Shown here: piece by piece, positions 47,418-58,079 of the stretch
Layout of the letters: each line of letters begins with the position of its first letter
Numbering within the stretch: position 1 is the stretch's first letter
Source of the DNA: Hemerocallis citrina
Taxonomy: Eukaryota > Streptophyta > Magnoliopsida > Asparagales > Asphodelaceae
DNA: 64,000 nucleotides
Reading direction: 5' to 3'
Assembly (NCBI GenBank): GCA_017893485.1
Contig: CM030364.1
Coordinates: 39,225,825 to 39,289,824 of the forward strand
The notes under the pieces: model-generated
Told to the model about the DNA's origin: nothing
Database searches by the model: none
Seen by the model: only the letters and a program-made list of their open reading frames with translations
Program-made: the position numbers and the translations under genes

Positions 47418-48300
47418 GATACAAAAAATTATGCAATTTTGCGAGTACATCGGGCTCGCCATACACAAGCCAACGCAACTTGTAGAAGTGTGTCTGGATT
47501 CACGGTTTGAAGTGTACGGCTGTGTATCGCTTTCGAGTATTTTCCGTGAATGAAAGCGATACATCGGCGTATCTTGCAAACCGTGAGTCAAAACTCACCT
47601 CTAGAAATTTTGTTGGCTCATGTATTTTGCGTCCGTCCTACTCCCAAAGTTTCGAAATTTGTGCGGATTTGTACCGTATATCAAACAACAACCTCAATTA
47701 ATGTTTTTTTTTCTGTCGAGGGTACTTTTCAGTAGAAAACGACATCCAAAAAAAAAAAAAGAAATTTTGTGAGCATATTGGGCTTACCGCTCGCTGCTAA
47801 ACGGTACTTGTAGTTGCGAGTTTGGATCCCCGGTTTGGGGCCTACATCAATGTATCGCATTGTTGGCATTTTTCATAAATGAATGCGATACACGGCCGTA
47901 TCTTGCAAACCGTTGGTCGGAACTCGCTTGTACAAGTTGCGTTGCCTTGTGTGCAGGGAGTCCAGCCTAATCACAATGTTTAGTTTTTTTTACTGTCGAC
48001 TGAGCGGTTTTCTCATAAATTTTGTTATGTTTTGAGGGAGTTTTCAATAGAGAACCCACTTGAAAAATCCGTAATTTTGCGAGTTATAGGTTGGTCTCGC
48101 CACTCACAAGTCATAGCAACTTGTAGTTGCGAGTTGTCACCCACGGTTTGCTATATGTGTCCGTCTATCGCATTCCCCTCATTTCGAAGAGTGAAAGCAA
48201 GTGAGACATGGCCGTATCTTGCAAACCGTGGATCAGAACTCATTTCTACAAGTTCCATTACCTTGTGTGCGGCAAACCAAACCCAATCGCAGAGTTTCGT
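47418..48300 (+). repeat. three tandem diverged foldback repeats
   Basis: Copies at about 47418-47690, 47757-47982 and 48065-48300. Each folds on arms such as GTGTATCGCTTTC / GAAAGCGATACATC and CACGGTTTG / CAAACCGTGAG, and is flanked by TTTTGCGAGT..GGGCTCGCC-like sequence. They sit in the presumed leader intron of the transposase gene. No coding function. Confidence 0.75.
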
Positions 48301-48434
48301 ATTTTTTTGATGTCGTTTTTGATGTTTTGTCACTTTTTTTTGTTTTGTATATATATATATCACAATCGCTTGTTAACAAGCTGTTTTATATATGATGTGT
48401 GTATTAATTTACCAATAATATATTTTTTCCCCAG

Positions 48435-50824
48435 ATGAACAACGATACGGAGAGTTCTGCTGACGGCGATAATTTTGTGCGAGTAGAACCAATCATTGAT
48501 TCCATGTTATTAGTCGAAGAACATCTAAAACCAAAGTTAGGTATGACGTTTCCCACTTTAGTTGAAGCCGAAAACTTTTATTCTTCATATGCTCATTGTG
48601 GGGGTTTTGCAATGCGTAAGGATGAGAATAAATTAAAGGGAGGAGTAGAAGTAGATAAGTCATATCTTTGTAATAAAGCCGGATCGTCGCCGAGTCAACA
48701 TAGTGATGGTAGACGGGGAACAACCTGTAGAACGGGTTGCAAGGCTTACGTTCGTACAAAATTGAACGAAGCAAGTAATACGTGGGTGTTGTATTCATTT
48801 CACGAAGAGCACAATCACAAATTCACCTCACCCGGTAGAAGGCATCTTTTGCCCCGAAACCGTTCTGTGTCAAATACGGATAAAAGGATAATAGATCAAT
48901 TCAATCAAGCTAATAGCCAGACATGTCGACAAATGCTCTTCTTCGAAAGTGCTAGCGATGGTCACATCAAGTAGGATTCACCGAAAAAGATGTTAGAAAT
49001 TTACTTAGAGATTCGCAAGAAGCATTGAAAGGACATGATTCTACAATGCTAAATAATTTTTTTCAATCTAAGAAACAGACGGATCTTTCATTTTTTTATG
49101 AAATTCAAGTAGATCCCGAAGGACGGTTGTCACATTGTATGTGGGTTGATGGTATTTCTAGGATGAATTATCAAGAATTTGGCAATGTACTTTGCTTTGA
49201 TGCCACGTAAAATACGAACCAGTATGGAATGTTATTTGTTCCCTTTACTGGAGTGAATCAACATTGGCAATCAACTTTCTTAGGAGGTGGGTCCATTCCA
49301 AATGAGACGGCCTCTTCGTTTGAATGGTTCTTTGAAAAGTGGTTATGGGTTATGAATCGTGCTCCATCCGGTATCGTCGCCGATCAAGACCGTGGGATCG
49401 CCGCCGCAGTTAAGAAAGTTTTCCCTCAGACTCGCCATCGTTTTTTGTATTTGGCACATATTGGATAAGTTGCCGCAGGAGGTGCGTATGTCGAACGATG
49501 TCGACAAGTTTAGGGAATCTTTGAAGAATGTCATCTAAAATTCCGAATATGTACATGACTTTGTAGAAAAATAGAATTTATTGATTTTGCAATAAGGAAT
49601 AACAAATGGTTGAACGATCTATTTAATATCCGTGAAAGTTTGGCACCCGTCTACGCTAAAGATTCTTTTTGGGCCGACATGTTGAGTGGCCAACGGATTG
49701 AGTCAACACATTCTACCTTGAAGCATCATACAGAAAAGAAATATTCCTGGCATGAATTTGCCGTCATCTTCGACCATTTTTTGAGAAGGCAAAGACACGA
49801 TGAATTGAAAGAAAATCATCGTAACCATGAGAAAAGACCGGAGGTTAAGAGAGAATGGGCTTTGGAGGCACAAATGGCGAAAACATATACTTTGAAAATC
49901 TTTTACAAATTCCAAGATGAAGTTACAAAAAGCTTCATGTACAATGTGAGTTTCGTTGGCGATCTTGAGACACCGGATAGTTCAACCTTCCATGAGATAC
50001 TCTGTGGAGAATCAAAACCGGCTCGCCTTCTTCAGTTATGCAAAATCAACGGAATTATAACATGTGCATGTCACTTCTTCGACTTTGTTGGCATTCCTTG
50101 CAAGCATATTTTAGCCATTCTTCGGTTCAGCCATCACACTTTCCTTCCGGATGTATACATTAAAAAAGATGGACCAGAGATATGATGAGAAGAAGTTATA
50201 CAACTGTTCCAACCGAACCCAATACCGAGAATTTGCTTCTCGATATTGTGAGTTGAGCTACCATGCAAAACAGAATATCGATCTCGGTTGTTCCTCCAAT
50301 GAAAGTTACAAATACACATTGGAGAATTTGCAGAAGATCATTGACGGTGTCTCTCGGCTATAACCCAGATTGGGTGAACAACCAGAACAGGCCTAACAAC
50401 CACATGACAGTGTAGAACCGGGAGGTATTTCACAACTGCATGGTAGTGCACAACCTCATGATGAAGGCAGTGGACACATACCTACATGCGTAAATGACCC
50501 ACAATAATGCACAACAAAGGGAAGGCCTCGTGCCTAATGACTGAGGCCGATAAGAGAGCAACTCCGCATAAAAAAACCGAGACGGTACCGAAGATGCGGC
50601 ATTGTGCAAATGAATCATGATTCAAGAAATTGTCCACCATTATTTGAGGGATAAGACTCGTACTTTCTTTGTTTCTCCCTTTTTTAAATTTATTATACTT
50701 CATTTGTGGTAAATCAGTTTCTCACTAACTAAAACTTATCTTTGAATGAAGGCTAATCAATTCGGAAGAAGTGATTCCATCTGATGAAGAGAGTTCTGAC
50801 GAGAGATATGATGATCCATTGTGA
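48435..50824 (+). pseudogene. FAR1-type Mutator transposase, decayed
   Basis: Starts at ATG 48435 directly after an acceptor (CCCCAG). 48435-48974 carries the FAR1 DNA-binding domain (FYSSYAHCGGFAMRKDE, CRTGCKAYVRTKL, HEEHNHKF). The MULE catalytic domain follows, with FDAT (first acid, ~49198-49210), TNQYGMLFVPFTGVNQH and VADQDRGIAAAVKKVFP (second acid, ~49376-49420). A RIESTHSTLKHH region and a SWIM zinc finger, CACHFFDFVGIPCKHILAIL (~50068-50130), come next. The C-terminal part is a KGRPR segment (~50517) and a zinc-knuckle remnant (RRCGIVQMNH, second Cys lost, ~50585-50615), with a last acidic exon (50752-50824) ending YDDPL. Broken by a frameshift at ~48970, a stop at 49208, frameshifts at ~49450 and 49540-49600, and stops at 50185 and later. 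Normal role: nuclear DDE transposase; relatives include FHY3/FAR1 regulators. Confidence 0.88.
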
Positions 50825-50869
50825 ATTGGAATTTTTTTATGTAAAGTTTCAGTATATTAAATATTGATG

Positions 50870-51900
50870 CAAGTGTTGTTAATTAGTTTTTGTTGTTAAC
50901 TGTAAATGTTCTTGAGACTCAAGTGTTGTTGGTTTGTGTCGATTGTTAATATTGTTGTTGTTGTTGGTTGGAGATTATAGCTGATGGGGTTGTATATAGT
51001 TTTTGGGGGAGAACTTTGTGTAGCAGCTTTAGCTGCTATGTGAAAGTGCTGTTAAATTTTTTTTCTTTTACTTGGGCCATTGTTGAAGACAACGGCCTAG
51101 GTTTTATGTGGAAAAATTTTCCTTCGATCAGTAGCTCTCTGTATTGGCCTATTTGAAAGGAGCAAATTTTTTCTTCACTTAGAGACAACGGCCTAAAATT
51201 TGAAGTTTTTAGGCCGTTTCTTCACTTATAGCAGAAAATTTGAAGTTTTGGGGGTACTCTCTGACTTGGCCAAGTTAAAAAGAGCTACAAGTCAGAGAGC
51301 AACGACCCATTTTTTTTATAGCTTAGGTCGTTGTCTCCAATAACGGCCTAGGTTATAGCCTAAAATTTGAAGTTTTGGGGGTGCTCTCTGACTTGGCCAA
51401 GTTAAAAGAGCTACAAGTCGAGAGCAACACCCCTATTTTTTTATAGCTTAGGCCGTTGTCTCCAACAACGGCCAACAACGGCCTAGGTTATAGACAAAAA
51501 TTTAAATTTTTTGGGGTGCTTTCTGACTTGAAAAAGTTAAAAAGAGCAAAAAGTCAGAGAACACTCCTTTTTTTAATAGCTTCGGCCGTTGTTAGAGACA
51601 ACGGCCTAGGCTATAGCTCAACATTTGAAGTTTTATGCTTTTTACAACTTTCTCTTCACTCTTTACGAACAGTATCTATGAAACTTTATACCAATGACAG
51701 ATGATCTATGCTTGTATATCATTTATATTTTTTATTAATTTCCATTTTTTCCTACCTATCTAACCAATTTGAAATCATGAAGGGTAAATGTTTTTTAAAA
51801 ATAGCAGAAAATAAAATATGATATTTTCATTTTTAAAAATCAATTTTTTAAATATATTTAAGATAGGGTTAGTGTAAGGTTAAGTTTATTGTAGATGTTG
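50870..51900. repeat. left arm of central inverted repeat
   Basis: In order: transposase 3' sequence (GTGTTGTTG..., GCAGCTTTAGCTGCT), hairpin units (CTTGGGCCATTGTTGAAGAC at 51073, further hairpins at 51324, 51447 and 51580) with the CTCTGACTTGGCCAAGTTAAAAAGAG segment, then ACAACTTTCTCTTCACTCTTTACGAACAG and an AT-rich end. The same elements recur in inverted order at 53390-55080. Confidence 0.75.
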
Positions 51901-52059
51901 TTTGCCATTATGTTTTTCTTCTATTTTTCTGTAATTTTAAAAGTTTATTCACTCTTTTTTTTCTTTCCTTTTGTGGCTTTAGGATGCAAAATCTGTGACA
52001 AGTACAAATAACATTATTATAATGATCATGTGAATGAGAATGGAGTGGAGTTTTATCAA

Positions 52060-52565
52060 CTCATGAATTCCATAAGTTGCACCACATATAGATCTCCACA
52101 TGTAGAACCCAATAAGGGAAAATATTCAGTGCGCTTTAGAGCGGAGAGTCATCAGATCCAATATAGGAAAAACCTAAAGTCCATAACTTGCCTACTATTA
52201 CATTTCACTCTACAAAGTGGGCACCACATGTAGATCCCCACATGTATAACTCAATAAGGAAAAAGATTCAATGCGCTTTAGAGCGGAAAGTCATTAGATC
52301 CAACATGGAAAAAACCTAAAGTCCATAACTTGCCTACCATTATATTTCACTCTACAAAGTGGGCACCACATGTAGATCCCCACATGTATAACCCAATAAG
52401 GGAAAAGATTCAGTGCGCTTTAGAGCGGAGAGTCATCAGATCCAACATGGGAAAAACCTAAAGTCCATAACTTGCCTACTATTACATTTCACTCTACAAA
52501 GTGGGCACCACATATAGATCCCCACATGTAGAACCCAATAATGGAAAAGATTCAGTACGCTTTAC
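52060..52565 (+). repeat. 142-bp tandem repeat, about 3.5 units
   Basis: The landmark CACCACATRTAGATC recurs near 52079, 52221, 52363 and 52505, an exact 142-bp step. Each unit also has GTGCGCTTTAGAGCGGAGAG and CATAACTTGCCTAC. An ORF over it is repeat translation. Confidence 0.9.
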
Positions 52566-52742
52566 TACATCCAACAACAAATATTAACCTAATTAATAAA
52601 AACCCAAAACAACCTCTTACTACAAATTTGATTCTTACAGAATTTAGAATGTTAGAATTTCATTAGTAAACATATAATCTATATACATTAAAATTTCCCT
52701 ACAAAGAGTACATTGAAGGAGCAAAATCCCTATTCATAACCA

Positions 52743-53346
52743 TACACTCAACCCTAACCCTACCATAACCCTACTTATGAGTAGGGTTGGTTAGGGTTAA
52801 TAAGCCGTTTTTGGAATATTCAGATGGGTTTGAAAATTGGAATGGTTTTATAACCACTAACCCTAACCCTAACCCTATCCCATAACCCTACACTCCTAAC
52901 CCTACCATAACCCTAGCTTACCCTAACCCTACCCCTAACCCTTGTTAACACTAACCCTAACCTTACACTAACCCTAGATGATATATTATTACCACTTTAG
53001 GGGATATGTTTAGGGGTTAGTTGCTAAACTGGATAGGTATATGCACTCCAAAAGAAATTACATATTAGGGATAAAAATATATTAAAATAATTTATTTTTA
53101 CGAATGAAAATATCATAATTTATTTTTTCTAATTTTTTTTTACATTTAACCTTCACGATTTTATATTGGTTAGTTAGGTGCATATAAATGGAAATTAATA
53201 AAAAAAAAGTATAAACGATATACAAGCATATGAATGTCTACTTTGTAGAGTTCAGGAGACAATGTTCGCAAAAGGGTGGAGTGACAGTTGTAAAAAGCAT
53301 TAATAACATAACCCTAACCCTAACCTTACCCTAACCCTATCCTTAA
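52743..53346. repeat. degenerate CCCTAA telomere-like tracts
   Basis: Runs of AACCCT units occur at 52743-52773 and 52855-52975 and again at 53308-53346, with a short opposite-strand TAGGGTTGGTTAGGGTTA at 52783-52801. The unit is mainly six bases (CCCTAA), not the common plant seven-base TTTAGGG unit. Interstitial, interrupted, and inside a transposon, so not a chromosome end. Confidence 0.7.
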
Positions 53347-53665
53347 ACAACCTAGAAGTTACTACTTGAGTTGAAACCCTACACTCACCAATAACCGGAT
53401 AGGTGTACGCATTGCAGAAGAATTTACATATTAGGAGTACAAATATATTTAAGAAATTTTTTTTTACAAAAGAAAAGATCATATTTTATTTTTTGGAATT
53501 TTTTTTAAACATATAACTTTTATGATTTTATATTGGTTAGTTAGGTGGATAAAAATAGAAATTAATAAAATATATAAACGATATACAAGCATATGAATGT
53601 CTTTTGCGTAGAGTTCTAGAGATACTGTTCGTAAAGAGTAGAGAGAAAGTTGTAAAAAAATAAAA
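53022..53665. repeat. ~270-bp direct duplication
   Basis: Positions 53022-53290 and 53390-53665 are diverged direct copies (GGATAGGTRTAYGCA..., TTTTATATTGGTTAGTTAGG, AACGATATACAAGCATATGA). They are separated by a telomere-like tract. An inverted, shorter copy lies at 51640-51870. Confidence 0.8.
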
Positions 53666-55080
53666 ATATTTCATATAACATAGGCCGTTGGTATAAAAAA
53701 ATAAGGGTATTGCTCTCTGACTTGTAGCTCTTTTTAACTTGAGGTGGTCAGAGAGCAGCCCAAAAACTTCAATTTTTTGCCTATAACCTAGGCCGTTGTT
53801 GGAGACAACGGCCTAAGGTATAAAAAAATAAGGGTGTTGCTCTCTGACTTGTAGCTCTTTTTAACTTGGCTAAGTTAGAGAGCTCTCCAAAAATTTCAAT
53901 TTTTTCTCTATAACCTAGGCCTAAGCTATAAAAAAAATAGGGATGTTGCTCTCTAACTTGTAGCTCTTTTTAACTTGGTCAAGTCAGAGAGCACCCCAAA
54001 AACTTCAAATTTTAGGCTATAACCTAGGGCCTAAGTTATAAAAAAAATGGGTTGTTGCTCTCTAACTTGTAGCTCTTTTTAACTTGGCCAAGTCAGAGAG
54101 CACCCCAAAAACTTCAATTTTTTGCCTATAACCTAGGCCGTTGTTAGAGACAACGGCCTAAGCTATAAAAAAATAGGGGTGTTGCTCTCTGACTTGTAGC
54201 TCTTTTTAACTTGGCCAAGTCAGAGAGCACCCCAAAAACTTCAATTTTTTGCCTATAACCTAGGCCGTTGTTGAAGACAACAGCCTAAGGTATAAAAAAA
54301 TAAGGGTGTTGCTCTCTGACTTGTAACTCTTTTTAACTTGAGGTGGTCAGAGAGCACCCAAAAACTTCAATTTTTTGCCTATAACCTAGGCCGTTGTTGG
54401 AGACAACAGCCTAAGGTATAAAAAAATAGGGGTGCTGCTATCTGACTTGTAGCACTTTTTAACTTGGCCAAGTCAGAGAACACCCCAAAAATTTCAATTT
54501 TTTTCCTATAACCTAGGCGGTTGTTGGAGACAACGACCTAAGCTATAAAAAAAATAGGGGTGTTGCACTCTGACTTGTCGCTCTTTTTAACTTGGCCAAG
54601 TCAGAGAGCACCCCAAAAACTTCAATTTTTTGCCTATAACCTAGGCCGTTGTTGGATAAGCTATAAACAAATAGGGGTGTTGCTCTTTGACTTGTTGCTC
54701 TTTTCAACTTGGACAAGTCAGAGAGCACCCCAAAAACTTCAAATTTTTTGCTATAACCTATGCCGTTGTTGGAGACAACGACCTAAGCTTAAATATAAAA
54801 TAGGGTGTTGTTCTCTGACTTGATGCTCCAATATAGAGAGTTATTGATCCAAAAAAAAAAAAAAAAAAAAAAAAAAACAACGGCCTAGGTTAAAAAAATA
54901 ATAATAATAACTAAAACTCCAACAGCAACTACAGCTGCTACAATTCAATCACCCCCAAAATGCATATATATTCCCATCACCTACACTCTCCAAATAAATT
55001 TTTACATACAGCCACCAAAATCACCAACATAATTGACAATTACCAAGTAATAACAACAACATCAACAACACTTAAACTGG
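53665..55080. repeat. right arm of central inverted repeat: array of ~125-bp hairpin units
   Basis: About nine units joined at CCTAGGCCGTTGTTGGAGAC hairpins near 53788, 53914, 54020, 54132, 54258, 54386, 54509, 54641 and 54749. Each unit holds TTGCTCTCTGACTTGTAGCTC, TTAACTTGGCCAAGTCAGAGAGC and CCCCAAAAACTTCAATTTTT. Units 2 and 3 have lost the hairpin loop (CCTAGGCCTAAG). A 27-base A run (54850-54876) and PMD 3' sequence with GCAACTACAGCTGCTACA follow. The small ORFs here are repeat translations. Confidence 0.88.
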
Positions 55081-55166
55081 CCAACCACAATTATCACATA
55101 ATAAGTTACAACAGAAAAAAAAAAATCAATTAAATACTACAACAAAAAAGTTGTATCGGGTATTAG

Positions 55167-56711
55167 CTAAGAACCGGGCGTGTATGGTTGCGGTGCTCGC
55201 CTCTTTCGAGTAGGATTTCGTCGCTGGTATGGGGATGACGCCTAAGGAATTTCTTCTTCTTCTCCCTCCTCTTGTACATCTCCAACAATCCTTTCTTCAT
55301 TCTCATCTTGCTGCTCTTCTTCTTGAGGTGGAGGTGAAGATGTAGCTTGTTGTTCTCTGAGTTGTTGTTGCTGTTGTTGCTGTTGTTGCCCCAGCACTGC
55401 AGATGGCCTACCCCTCACGCTCTTACTTACGTCGCCCTCTCTATGAGCGTAATGTTCTATCTAAACGTTCACCCTCTCCCAAAACATCCAAATTGGTAGG
55501 ACATGAAAGGGCATCTTCTGAGCGAACTTCTTCATAGGCGTGCCAACATTACTTTTGATTACCTTCACGCATTCTTTTGCCATATCCAACGTATTATCGA
55601 TCTAAAACAAAAAACCAAAAAAATAAAATTAAACACATACAGAAAAGTAAACAATTTAATAACTTTAAATATAACGAACATTCAACAAAATTTGAACATT
55701 ATACTCACCAATGTACGTATAGCGGAGGCCTTCGATTGGAACATGGGTTGTGAACTAGAATAGGCGGGTGGTGGTTCAATCTCCCTCTCCTTAATTACTC
55801 GTTGAATACCAGCAGGTAGTTCTGTATCGGGAGAGATGTACAAACGTGTCATTGATCTGAACCATTGCATGTACTTCCCTTGCAGCTTGCCATCGTATCC
55901 TGGAACATTAACAAGTACAATTTCAAACCGTCGCTCGTTCCATTCTGCAATGTGAACACGATGGAAATCTGCCCAATCATAAGTAGGCATATGACTGGTA
56001 CCCCTCACGGCGTGTAACTCATGGTCGTATAGCTTTGCACAGCTTGGGGGACTATCTTATTGAAGACCGAACTGCTGAAGGACTCTCTCCGGATGCGGAT
56101 GCTCCACTATACCAAAGTTGATGAGTGGAGCCTTCGTCATCCACAACTGCGACCCGGTCACTAGAATCGGTGGTAGTCTTCCAACCGGCTCGGGTGTATA
56201 CGGTACCCAAATCACGAACTCTTCTCGTAGTTGGTCGAGCTCGTCTCTGTAGTAAGTTAGTACAACTTTTGGATTGTCTTTGTAACTCTGTCTACCTGCC
56301 CAATATACCTCTAAGGGTGCTAACATATAATGATTTGGTGGTTCGGCCATCCAACCGTCCGCCGGTCTCGTAATTCGGGGACGCCCCAAGTGTAGTCGCT
56401 CCCATGACCAAATCTGTAACAAGACCATCAAACTGGTCATCTCGGTCTCATCTAATGCTACAGAACACAATGTCCTGTATAACGTTGCCAATGCGCAACT
56501 TTCCCAGCTGTACCGGCCAGCAAAGCCTAGGTCGGTTAGCAATCGTAGATACATGAGGTAAACCGTATCTCCGGATGAGTTAGGCAAGAGAATCCCTCCG
56601 AGCACCGTTAAAATGTACGCTCTTGTGTAGGACTGTACATAGTGGTTGGTCGATGCATCGGTCAACATCCTTTCAAAATGTCCCTTCAACCAAGAAAGTC
56701 GGATTGATTGT
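55167..56711 (-). pseudogene. plant mobile domain (PMD, MAIN-like) gene, 5'-truncated
   Basis: Two exons on the minus strand. Exon 56711-55709 carries the PMD: it starts after a TTTTTTCAG acceptor with SIRLSWLKGHF, then YLMYLRLLTDLGFAGRYSWESC, MVLLQIWSWERLHLGRP (the hallmark W.WERL motif), EVYWAGRQSY and MPTYDWADFHRVHIAEW. It ends at a TTG|GTGAGT donor. Exon 55601-55167 starts after TTTTAG with IDNTLDMAKECV. It encodes a glutamine tract (~55363-55395), a Q/E-rich acidic tail and a basic end (RRNPTRKRRAPQPY). Stops at 56057-56059, 55461-55463 and 55242-55244 all look like CAA/CAG to TAA/TAG changes. The upstream exon is cut off by the Ty3 insertion at 56731. PMD proteins include Arabidopsis MAIN/MAIL1 and many transposon-borne copies. 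Confidence 0.85.
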
Positions 56712-56853
56712 CTGAAAAAAATATCCCTATTATAATACCCTGATTTTCATTTATGAAAATTATTATTTTGTATTATTATTTTTGTACGTATTGTACACGT
56801 GCAATTTTGCAGTATAAAATTTTATAATTATTTTCATTGCATAGACAAATGAG

Positions 56854-56907
<54 letters not shown>

Positions 56908-57326
56908 TTTTCTAATTGTTTTTATTGAAGCCCATTTTTCTTTAATAAACATAAGTTTCTTTTATAGCCCAATTTAATTTATTTTTGTAAACTAATTTGG
57001 CCCATTAAATAAAGGCCCATGAGTTATTTTCTCTTTTAAATACAACTTGTAATGTAGACAATTTTTTAGATTATTTTTATAAAGAATAAAATGTACAACC
57101 TTTAAAATAAAATGGGGGACTATTGAATGCACGTGCATAGCACATACACGTGTAGTGTGCACTCCATTTTGGCCGGTTTTGAATGGGAGGGAAAGGAAAA
57201 GAGAAGTGGAGTTGTGGGAGGTAGTTTTTGTGATCATGGTTGGTTACTACAACTTCCCCTTAAATCCTAGCCTTTGGTCCTTAACTCCTAGATTAATCTT
57301 AGCCATTTATTTGTCCCAAAATTTAG

Positions 57327-57334
57327 TATAAATA
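57327..57334 (+). promoter_or_regulatory. LTR TATA box
   Basis: AGTATAAATACCCCCC, with a predicted start about 30 bases downstream. Position is equivalent to 4463-4470 and 39538-39545. Confidence 0.65.
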
Positions 57335-58079
57335 CCCCCCCCCCCCTAGCCTAGTTATTCTTGCACTCTTCATTCTCCAAACCTATAGTAAGAAAATATA
57401 ATTATTAGTAGTGAGTTATTAGTAGGAAGTGAGAATAAAAGATTGAGAGAGTGGGTTTTGTGTGTGCTTGCAACAAGGAGGCCGGCTACTAGGAGCTCTC
57501 GGGTTGCACTTGGAAGGTTCGGTTTGCATTCAAGGAGGAGGAGGAGGAGCGCTCGTTTGGCAAGCTCGAGAAGGACTCTTTCGTTTAGGAGGTGTTGTGA
57601 ATCTTTCTCTCCAAATAAGGTGGGTTGGTTTTCTATATTTCTAACTAGATACCATGTTAGGGGTGATTGATATGATAATGCATGAAAGAAACTAATAAGA
57701 ATACGCTTAATTGGAAAAAGGACTTGCTAGTTGACTAAATTGATTGCTTGATAGATTGCATGTTATCTTGTCATGAATCTTAAGTTGTATACGAATCGTT
57801 TTGTAGTGATGGAATATATGAATTAGAATTGTTGTTAATATCAAAACTAAGTACAAAATGCTAGTAGATGAAATTGTTGTTTTGTGAGTTTAGTTGGACT
57901 TTCGTGATATTGTTTAGATTGAATAAATTATAATATGTCTTGGGTTTATGAAAGAGGAAAAAATAGGGAATTGATATAGGAAAATTTTTATACCAAGTTG
58001 TGTTCGAGAAATGTCAAATGAATTATAAAAAGAGTAGTACACAAATTTAAATTATATTTGGAGAATTGAAAAACCCCGC

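Larger units (their letters stand above)
46481..56730. mobile_element. Mutator-like element with FAR1 transposase and PMD gene
   Basis: The left terminus near 46481 (GCAACTGCTCAGTTGAAAAC) matches the MITE terminus. A leader with CCGTTGTT hairpins and a CT-rich 5' exon follow, then the transposase gene (plus) and the PMD gene (minus), which converge on a ~4-kb repeat-rich centre. The right terminus is not visible, because a family-B Ty3 element is inserted at 56731 in a PMD intron; it should lie beyond the window. MuDR of maize also has two convergent genes. That both genes here belong to one element is inferred from shared 3' sequences and shared hairpin motifs. Confidence 0.65.

Noticed and set aside
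52743..53346. True chromosome end
   Set aside because: Tracts are short, interrupted, in both orientations and inside a transposon, with long sequence on both sides.
53665..54880. CRISPR array
   Set aside because: Units are whole ~125-bp tandem copies with diverged hairpins, with no constant repeat plus unique spacers, in a plant genome.
46481..55080. Two separate Mutator-like elements placed head to head
   Set aside because: Considered because of the central inverted repeat, but no GGGAAATGCTC-type terminus was seen between 50824 and 55167. Not fully excluded.
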